The notes beneath the pieces are model-generated. The model was not told the origin of the DNA. It saw only the letters and a program-made list of their open reading frames with translations, and searched no databases. Positions 9,054 to 14,820 of a DNA stretch of 14,820 nucleotides are shown here, in pieces. Origin of the DNA: Brachionus plicatilis (Eukaryota; Rotifera; Eurotatoria; Ploima; Brachionidae); contig QEOQ01000385.1 of assembly GCA_010279815.1 (NCBI GenBank), positions 62,132 through 76,951 of the forward strand, written 5' to 3'. Both the position numbers and the translations under genes were made by a program. Position 1 is the first letter of the stretch. Each line of letters begins with the position of its first letter.

Positions 9054-9120
9054 CTTAAGTCAAGTCAAGTCAATGACTTGACTTAAATTTTTTTTTTATT
9101 TTAAGTCAAGTCAATGACTT
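9054..9120. repeat. Palindromic AAGTCA-motif repeat at the LTR element break
   Basis: AAGTCAAGTCA and TGACTTGACTT flank a single A at 9062-9084, a perfect 23-base palindrome, with an extra AAGTC unit on the left. After a T-run, part of the same motif recurs at about 9098-9120 and joins the truncated Gypsy-like element. It may be the end of a small foldback element or a simple repeat. Its family is unknown to me. Confidence 0.7.
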
Positions 9121-10756
9121 TGATCCAAGATTCGTTTCGCTACTATTGTACTTACCGTCCCAGTGTCCAGCAGGAAACTTACGGGTTTGTTGTTCATTTT
9201 TAAATTTCCCACGATACTTTTGTCAAACTTTATCTGGTTGATAACTTGATTGGACAGGCTCTGCTCTGCTCTATTCTTATTACCCAGCATTGACAGTTTC
9301 ATTTGATTTTTTCATGAATACCAGTCTGCTATCAGATGACCTGATTTTCCACAGTGCAGGCATAATTTTCCATTTCCTTGTGATGTTGGTTGTTCAAATT
9401 GCTCTCGCATTTTCGGACTTGATTCATTCATTTGATTCTTCTTTAGGTAACAGTACGCTCCTCAATGACCCTTTTTGGTGCAGAACAGACATACTTTTTC
9501 ACCATCCGGAGTGCTATTTAGGTCAATTTGGTCTGACCATTTAACATGCTTGTGGGTTCCTAGGTAAGCATTATCCTAGTTTCCCATTTTTTTAGAGGTG
9601 ATCGGATTAGGTAGGTTTCTGTTCAAAATTTGCAGCCTTGCATATGTTTGAACCACTTAGTCATTCGCCTCAGAACACATTTGTGGATTCGAAACCTCGA
9701 CTCGCCAAAATACTGCTTTTTCACTCAAACCGGTGATAAATCTTTCTTTCACCAAATAATCGTAGCGGCTCTGATCGAAATCACCCGCATAGACGAAAGC
9801 ATTTCGTGCCAAAATCCACAGGTTGGTATAGAAATCTCGAAAATCCTCACCAGGGAGCTGTTTCCAATTGTAGAATTCGGCTACCGCATCTGTTTGGGAG
9901 GCCGGTTGCTGTCCAAACATTTTGACCATCTGTTTTTACAATTCGAACATATCCACCGGTCCCTTAGGAACTCTAAATTCAAACTTACTCAGACAATTGT
10001 CGTCCAAAAAGGTGGCAACACAATTCCGCAGATCAGATTCTACTATCTTGTTGTTTTCAACTAATTATTTGAACTGATTCCACCACGTGCAAATATCATG
10101 CTTCAGGGTAAAATTGTCGGCTTAAATGACCATTCTTTAGACGGTGTCGATTCGTTTGTTGTTTGGATAGCAATTATTCGTTGTTCTTCGCTCTTCTGGA
10201 TGTCTCCTTTAGCACTTTCTTCTGAATCTCTGTATGTGTCAAACAATTCGGAATTTTTAAGAGGGTTAATTGGCGTGTCCCAACTTGCATCTCGCTTTCT
10301 ATATTTTGGGAAAACCACATTGTCTTCTAATGAGTCATTAAACAAAGGCTCCTGCTGCGATTCCCCGAATGCATTGTGCGTTTTGATCGGCTCTAACAAA
10401 GATTTTAACCCATGATGTTCCTATCCCGAACTGCTGTACAAGTTTCGGCCTGTATTAGGAAAAGAACGTCCCCGACTATTCCCACTGAAAACTTTTTGAT
10501 CATCGTTTCGCCATTTGTATGTTGGTTCTGATTTGATCGCTGACTTCTACAAATAATCTTGGCGAACTTTTTCCGGAATCCCGTTGAGGAACTCATTTGA
10601 GTTGGCGAATTGAAGACCAGCATTTGACCTCTTATTCTGACCAGTCCAAAGGTTTGTGATAACTATATAAGCACTAGCTACGACAATCATAGTAACAGCT
10701 AGAACAGCTATGCTAAAACACAGCTGTACGAACAAAAACACGTGTTCATCCAACAT
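9111..10756 (-). pseudogene. Gag-protease of the LTR element, eight stops and one frameshift
   Basis: Gag packages the element RNA; the protease would cut the polyprotein. Translation would start at the ATG at 10754-10756. The first part holds a strongly hydrophobic stretch (residues about 7-33) like a membrane helix, odd for Gag. It stays in one frame to about 10103, broken by TAG at 10547-10549 and 10421-10423. After a frameshift near 10108, one frame runs to 9113: a capsid-like part (WKQLPGEDFRDFYTNLW, about 9815-9865); a CX2CX4HX4C zinc knuckle at about 9449-9492 interrupted by TGA at 9462-9464; a second knuckle at about 9321-9365 whose last Cys is Trp; and the protease motif FLLDTG with DTG at 9159-9167. 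Other stops are at 10065, 9936, 9657, 9576 and 9312. All three stop codon types occur, so recoding is unlikely; this is an old dead copy. Confidence 0.85.
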
Positions 10757-10789
10757 CGTGTACTTTTTCTTTTTTTATTTGTAAGCTTA

Positions 10790-10802
10790 ACCGCTGCCAC
10801 CA
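10790..10802 (-). other. Primer-binding site matching tRNA-Leu 3' end
   Basis: The minus strand reads TGGTGGCAGCGGT, the exact complement of an ACCGCTGCCACCA tRNA 3' end. From memory, animal tRNA-Leu of the GGTAGCG acceptor type (for example AAG anticodon) ends this way once CCA is added. It lies directly inside the candidate LTR and 34 bases before the Gag ATG, the expected place. Confidence 0.7.
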
Positions 10803-10826
10803 ATTTAATAGCTTGAGCTATTAAAT
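10803..10826. repeat. Perfect 24-base hairpin at the LTR/primer-site junction
   Basis: ATTTAATAGCT (10803-10813), two bases TG, then AGCTATTAAAT (10816-10826). In RNA this would fold next to the primer-binding site. A role in primer annealing or in integrase recognition of the LTR end is speculation. Confidence 0.75.
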
Positions 10827-10969
10827 AAATAAAACGAGAGAGAGAGGGAGAGAAAAATAAAAAAACGTTCTTCTCTACTTCTTTATTAATTAAAATAAAA
10901 TATAAAAAAACAAATATATATAAAGAACTCCAGCGAGGCGCCAGAAGGCCTGCTGGACGGGATGTTACA
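10803..10969 (-). repeat. Candidate 5' LTR, about 167 bp
   Basis: On the minus strand it begins TGTAACATCCCG, then has TATATATA (about 10913-10925), AATAAA (10882-10887), a CT microsatellite (about 10836-10848), and ends at the primer site. The end has no CA; instead it is an 11-base-arm hairpin (see 10803-10826). The other LTR is not in the window, so the limits rest on motifs and the primer site alone. Confidence 0.6.
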
Positions 10970-11264
10970 AAAATATATTATAAAATGTCGGGTATTGTCT
11001 TAAATCCAATAGTATAAAGAAGGAACCACAGTTTTATTCCTGGAGTTTTAATCAAGCAGTTACGGTAATAAAAATTATATAAAAAGGCTGCGGTTTTTAA
11101 AATCCTTTTTCTTTTCTCTTTTTATTATGACAGGATTTAAATCTTAATGTTTTGATTTAATTTTATGATGTTTCCAGTTTAGAAATATGGTCAAAATTTC
11201 TAAAATTTTTTAAAAAATACTTCTTAGTTTTATTTATCAGTTAAAAAGAGGCAAATTTTTGTTC
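10970..11264. other. Non-coding AT-rich spacer
   Basis: No protein-like frame, RNA gene or clear repeat seen. The stretch outside the candidate LTR could include the original target site of the element, which cannot be shown without the other end. Confidence 0.5.
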
Positions 11265-11710
11265 ATTTAGACTCCAATATAAATGATATTGAAATTTTAA
11301 AACCACCGATTATTTGGCATCTTGAAAATTAGGATCAAAGAAATCAGTTCAAATAGTATTTTGTTTATAATTTTCGAATGGTATTTGATAAAATCTATCT
11401 GCAAAATGCTAACTTATGCAAAAAACATGCTAAATGTTAGATAAGGCTCTGCAAAAACTCTGCAATTTTGCAGGAAAATGAACGTAATCAAAAAGTATTT
11501 AATTCAGCTGCGCAATTTAATTGAAGAGTTTTTGCAGAGCCTTGTCTAATATTTAGCATGTTTTTTGCATTAGTAAGCATTTTTTCATTGCTAGATTTAT
11601 TCAAATACCATTCAAAAGTTATAAACAAAATACTATATGATCTGATTTTTTTGATCCTAAACTTCAATAGGCCAATTATTTTCAATAATTTGATTATCAT
11701 TGATAAAAAG
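11265..11710. repeat. Large diverged inverted repeat (foldback element or relic)
   Basis: The left arm (about 11265-11468) is the inverted complement of the right arm (about 11519-11710) around a spacer of roughly 50 bases. The inner 60 bases match best: ACATGCTAAATGTTAG and AAGGCTCTGCAAAAACTC on the left pair with their inverse at about 11526-11564. Outward, ATAGTATTTTGTTTATAA (about 11355-11372) pairs with TTATAAACAAAATACTAT (about 11618-11635), with a growing number of mismatches and small gaps beyond. No coding capacity; the short frames inside are incidental. It is probably a non-autonomous foldback transposon. Confidence 0.8.
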
Positions 11711-12414
11711 GTCTATAAGACCATAATATTTTTAAGCTTTTCAAGTTTCAATTTTCGAGAACAGGCAAGTAAATCCGTCATAAACTTAAACTTAATGACT
11801 TTTGTTTTATTTAATTGCTAAGCAATCAAAAATGCAAAAAAAATATGTTTTTGATAAAATGAAACTATTAGGCAAAGGAAAATTGTGTCTACTTATTTAA
11901 AATTCAAAAGCTACTGAGCCTAAAAATAAATTAAAATTGGTAAAAAGATTTCTATCTCGAAATTATTCATTACATATGATATTTTTTTCAATTTAAACAA
12001 TTTTATAATTGTTTGATTTTTAAAAGCATTTCTTTTCGGCAACTTGAAGTTGACGATCAATTCAAAATATCATTTCAATTCAAAGGGTCTATCATTAAAT
12101 ATAGAAATAAATCTTTGAATTAGTTTAATAAATTTTAATGTAACATAGTTTACATGCTATGTAAATTAAAAAAATAAAATAATAAAAAAAAATATTTTAC
12201 TCAATCTATTGAAAAAATCGATTTTAAAAATTGAAATTTTTAAACTTATTATTTGTTAAGTTTATTTTGAAAATTTTTCTAATTTTCAAAGTTTTAAAGC
12301 AGGTAAATATTTCAAAAAAAATCTTTAATACTTTTCAAACCACTAAAGCTTGAAAGCACACTTTTCTCGCTCACATAGAGCCACATAGAATCCAACTTTG
12401 ATAGGTCAGCTCAG
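11711..12414. other. Non-coding AT-rich stretch
   Basis: No recognisable gene. A small palindromic patch ACATAGTTTACATGCTATGT occurs near 12143-12162. The last bases before 12415 (TCAGCTCAG) could be a splice acceptor for the spectrin fragment, and AG at 12413-12414 keeps the downstream frame. A stop (TAG) at 12376-12378 closes that frame upstream. Confidence 0.5.
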
Positions 12415-13609
12415 CTGAATGAGCACGGCAAACATGAGCTGACCACAAACAGCTCGGTCAGCGAGCAGTTGATGCAGCACACTTTGCAAAATTTGAACTC
12501 AAAGTGTCAGGCGATCGCCTACGAGGTGAACGAGCGCGAAAAAGAGTTTGCCGAAGCGAAGGACATACTTGAGTATAATGACCAGTAGGAAAAGCTTGAA
12601 GAGTGGCTCGAGGACAAAGAGTTGATGATTCAGAGTGGCGATGTGGGTCGCGACTACGAGCACTATGTTCAACTTTTGAAAAAATTCGACGACACCACAT
12701 CGCCCACACATGAGCTCAAGCTAAAACAATTGATCGAAATGGGCAAAAAATTGGTTCGCTTGGGACGCACTGACCAGCATATGGTGGCCGACAAAAATGA
12801 CCGCTTGATCAACAGATCCGAGCTGTTCAAGTCGGGTGTGTACAAGTACCGGCAAAAGTTGGTGGCTGCGCTCGACGTTCATTTGTTGATGCGCCACTTG
12901 GAAGACATTGATCAGCGCATTCTGGACAAGATAAGTGTTCTGCGAGTGGAGGTGGAGCACAAAAATTTAGACTCTGTCCAAGTTGCACAATTCAATCAAT
13001 TTGCGCCAGGAAAGAATGACTGAAAATGAGGGCAAGACCAACAGGTTCATTGGTCTGAGTGACATGGCCAACGAGCTGATTGAAGTCAAACGAGTCCAAC
13101 TATCAGCTGGTGCAGCGGCAAATATCCAATTTTATCAAAGATATTGGTAGACAATTGGAAGAGCAGCTTGAGCTAAAGGCGTCACAGAAACAAAAGCCGT
13201 TACACGAGTGTGCCCAGTGTTTGGAAGTGAAGGAGTCGTGGCGCCAAATTGAGAACTGGTCAAAGCAAATTGAGCTCTGTTTGAACAGTGTGGACGTGGG
13301 CGATTCGGTCTTGGCGGCCAAATCGCTGCAGACCAAGCAAGTAAACATGGAGAACTCGGTCAAGTCCCAGATAGGCTCTTTTGACAATTTGGAGCAGCGA
13401 TGCAGCGACATGATACGCAGCAAAAGTCAAATGTCAACCAAGTCCAGCAGATTGTGGAACAGAGCTGTGCCAAAAGCAAGCAGCTGAGCGATCTGTGCGG
13501 CAACATACGCAAACAACTCGACGGCTCGTTGATGTATCAAAATTTGCTTTTAAACTATTATGACGTCATACAGTGGATTGAGGAAAAACTTCTATCTGTT
13601 GACAAATAA
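12415..13609 (+). pseudogene. Spectrin-family (beta-type-like) repeat fragment, frameshifted
   Basis: Spectrins are long membrane-skeleton rods made of three-helix repeats of about 106 residues. The hallmark here is WLEDKELMIQSGDVGRDYEH (about 12604-12663), followed by LGRTDQHMVADKNDRL, YKYRQKLVAALDVH and LEDIDQRI, then NLDSVQV; the pattern Trp plus GRD plus repeated heptads is that of spectrin. A second and a third repeat follow (WRQIENWSKQIELCLNSV, about 13239-13292; later VIQWIEEKL, about 13565-13591). Lesions: TAG at 12586-12588, frame changes at about 12990-13016, near 13075 and near 13425. The reading ends at TAA 13607-13609. The beta class is a tentative call from the GDVGRDYEH block; only about three of the many repeats are present. 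No ATG, so this is an exon or exons of a dead copy. Confidence 0.8.
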
Positions 13610-13986
13610 AGAGCCCTGCAATATCAGGTTATTAATAAATTATTTATATTGAATAGTTACTTTATCTCATTTAGACTTATATTTTTCTAAATACCTAATT
13701 ATATTTTATCAAGTACCAAAAAGAAATTTAAATTTAAACTTTTAAGCATTAATTTAATTGTTAATTCAAATTCGCCAGAATTTCTAAAATTCTATATAAT
13801 AATAGGCTTGAATGAAAAATTATTTTAAATAATTTGTCATTAATTTGGGTTGTCCAGATTTTAAATTTATTCTCTGAATCGTTTAGCTTTTTCAAGTTTT
13901 TAAATTTTTATTTTTCTTCTTAAGGAGTCATCTGAAGTAAATTTTTTTATATTAAAAAAAAAAAATTTTTGTTTAATTTTTTTTTA
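13610..13986. other. Non-coding AT-rich spacer
   Basis: Only A/T-rich runs and no coding frame. The last part may be intron upstream of the kinase fragment, including a T-rich tract just before 13987. Confidence 0.5.
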
Positions 13987-14307
13987 TTCGAGAAATGACT
14001 AGAAATTCAGAAAGAGCTAAGGCACCAGCATTATGTTTCCTACAAAGGTTGTTTCATTTAGGACTATTACGCATGGCCTGTCATTCAGTATTGTCTCGGC
14101 TCGGCGTCAGATTTGCTCGAAGTTCACAAGAAGCCTCTTGCCGAAAGAGAAAATTGCGACCATAATGAGAGACAAATTGGACGGATTGGACTACTTTCAC
14201 TAAAAAGCCTGCATTCATCGAGATATTTAGGCCGGTTACATTCGTACAACTGATGATGGAACTTTGGCTCGTCTTCTTTCATTAGTCTGGCTTATTCTTT
14301 TGCTGGG
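13987..14307 (+). pseudogene. TAOK-like: TAO kinase (STE20-type MAP3K) catalytic-domain exon fragment, broken
   Basis: TAO kinases phosphorylate MAP2 kinases (p38/JNK pathways) and Hippo-pathway kinases. The fragment reads IQKELRHQHYVSYKGC, then [18 protein letters not shown] and HKKPLAE (14071-14145), almost the TAOK signature around the kinase hinge. After a frameshift near 14147 come [15 protein letters not shown] and CIHRDI (catalytic loop HRD at 14216-14224), then AG and TDDG. A further shift near 14260 gives NFGSS and SFAG, matching the DFG and activation-loop region with the DFG Asp changed to Asn and a few residues lost. Stops: 13996 (TGA), 14059 (TAG), 14201 (TAA) and 14228 (TAG, at the conserved Lys after HRDI). 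It ends in GGG|GTAAAT, a good donor site. Catalytically dead. Confidence 0.88.
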
Positions 14308-14820
14308 GTAAATAATTTTTAATTTCCTATTTTATTTAATTTAAAAAAATAGAGCTAATATAAATTTTTTAAATTTTCAAATAATTTGGATAGGCTTTAT
14401 TTTGTTAATTTTTATAAAGATAAGATTCATTAAAAAAAATAAATTAACACTTATAGCAAACTAATTTTGAAATGATTATGAATAGTTTAATCCAAGTTCA
14501 AAAAAAAGTAAATCCAAGTTCGCGATGCAAGAGTTAAAATGATTTGGAAATCCAAGTCAATTAAAGTAAACTCGAGGAGTGGATTTGGGTTTTTTTTTTC
14601 ATTTTTCAATCATTTTTACTGATCAAGTAAAGTTACTTTCAAAAACAAAATAAAGTTTTCTTCCTAAATGTCTAATGGGTTAAAAGGGTAAAAATTCTTT
14701 TTTTGGGGTTAAATTTCGGGCTAATTGTATACAATTTTAGGTGTAATCGGGTTAACCGCTTTAACCCTTTTGGACCACACATTATTAACCGCGGAGCTAA
14801 AGGGGTAACTCAAAAAATTC
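14308..14820. other. Non-coding tail; GGGTTAA/TTAACC-rich end
   Basis: Starts as the intron of the TAO kinase relic (GTAAAT). A motif AAATCCAAGT-like recurs near 14491, 14513 and 14550. The last 150 bases are denser in G and C with GGGTTAA, TTAACC and AAAGGGT words on both strands and a perfect palindrome AATTGTATACAATT at 14723-14736. It may be the edge of another repeat that continues beyond the window. No gene seen. Confidence 0.5.

Larger units (their letters stand above)
9111..10969 (-). mobile_element. Ty3/Gypsy-like LTR retrotransposon, 5' half only
   Basis: On the minus strand the order is a candidate 5' LTR (10969-10803), a tRNA-type primer site (10802-10790), Gag (from 10756), two zinc knuckles and the start of an aspartic protease. 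It then stops at the AAGTCA palindrome near 9119. Reverse transcriptase, RNase H, integrase and the 3' LTR are missing. Gypsy rather than Copia or BEL is favoured by the Gag core style, but without reverse transcriptase this is provisional. Confidence 0.75.

Noticed and set aside
9290..10415. Plus-strand open frames of 84 to 144 codons
   Set aside because: They mirror the Gag-protease on the minus strand, which has the zinc knuckles and DTG motif, so they carry no independent signal.
9111..10756. Stop codon recoding or an alternative genetic code
   Set aside because: TAA, TAG and TGA all occur in the relic, next to frameshifts and a lost zinc-knuckle Cys, which fits simple decay.
11488..11821. 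Open frames on both strands of 70 and 87 codons
   Set aside because: They lie in the AT-rich inverted repeat, have low-complexity composition (I, L, F, N, K) and show no family features.
12458..12960. Minus-strand frames opposite the spectrin relic
   Set aside because: Antisense shadows of helical-repeat coding sequence.
14680..14820. Telomeric repeat
   Set aside because: GGGTTAA words are irregular, few and on both strands, with no tandem run.

Overview
The window is nuclear DNA of an animal: AT-rich non-coding sequence with islands of more GC-balanced, protein-like sequence. The islands belong to animal gene families: HYDIN (ciliary axoneme), a spectrin with triple-helical repeats, and a TAO-type MAP3 kinase. 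All are broken into exon-sized pieces with frameshifts and stops, and remnants of three or more transposable element classes lie between them. A HYDIN-derived exon implies an animal, or a recent ancestor, with motile cilia or flagella. A small AT-rich invertebrate such as a rotifer would fit, but that is a guess from general look only. I see no intact functional gene, tRNA, rRNA or CRISPR array.

Layout, left to right. 1-578: AT-rich DNA with small inverted repeats and a TATA-like box. 579-2708: a HYDIN fragment with a long intact first part (to 1954) and a frameshifted second part. 2709-3236: non-coding. 3237-6419: a non-LTR retrotransposon (LINE). It has two 134-bp tandem monomers, a 43-bp leader, a reverse transcriptase with several lesions, a 3' region invaded by a foldback MITE (5703-6118), a small 3' hairpin and an (ATA)n tail. 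6419-7315: 6.7 more copies of the same 134-bp monomer, starting in mid-monomer directly after the LINE tail. 7316-8980: the identical leader, now followed by a decayed FLYWCH/MULE-type DNA transposase gene. 9054-9120: a palindromic repeat. 9111-10969, minus strand: the 5' half of a Ty3/Gypsy-like LTR retrotransposon (LTR, tRNA-Leu-type primer site, Gag with two zinc knuckles, start of protease) with many stops. 11265-11710: a large diverged inverted repeat. 12415-13609: a spectrin-repeat pseudogene. 13987-14307: a TAO kinase exon fragment that still ends in a GT splice donor. 14308-14820: non-coding.

The most interesting structure is the shared 5' module. Every 134-bp monomer carries a perfect TATATAAA box. 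The array plus the same 43-bp leader sits immediately upstream of two unrelated coding modules, a LINE reverse transcriptase lacking its endonuclease and a MULE transposase. This looks like a mobile or recombining tandem promoter, similar in logic to the 5' monomers of mouse L1, used by two mechanistically different elements. The second point of interest is that three unrelated host gene fragments, all in decay and all on the plus strand, lie within 15 kb.
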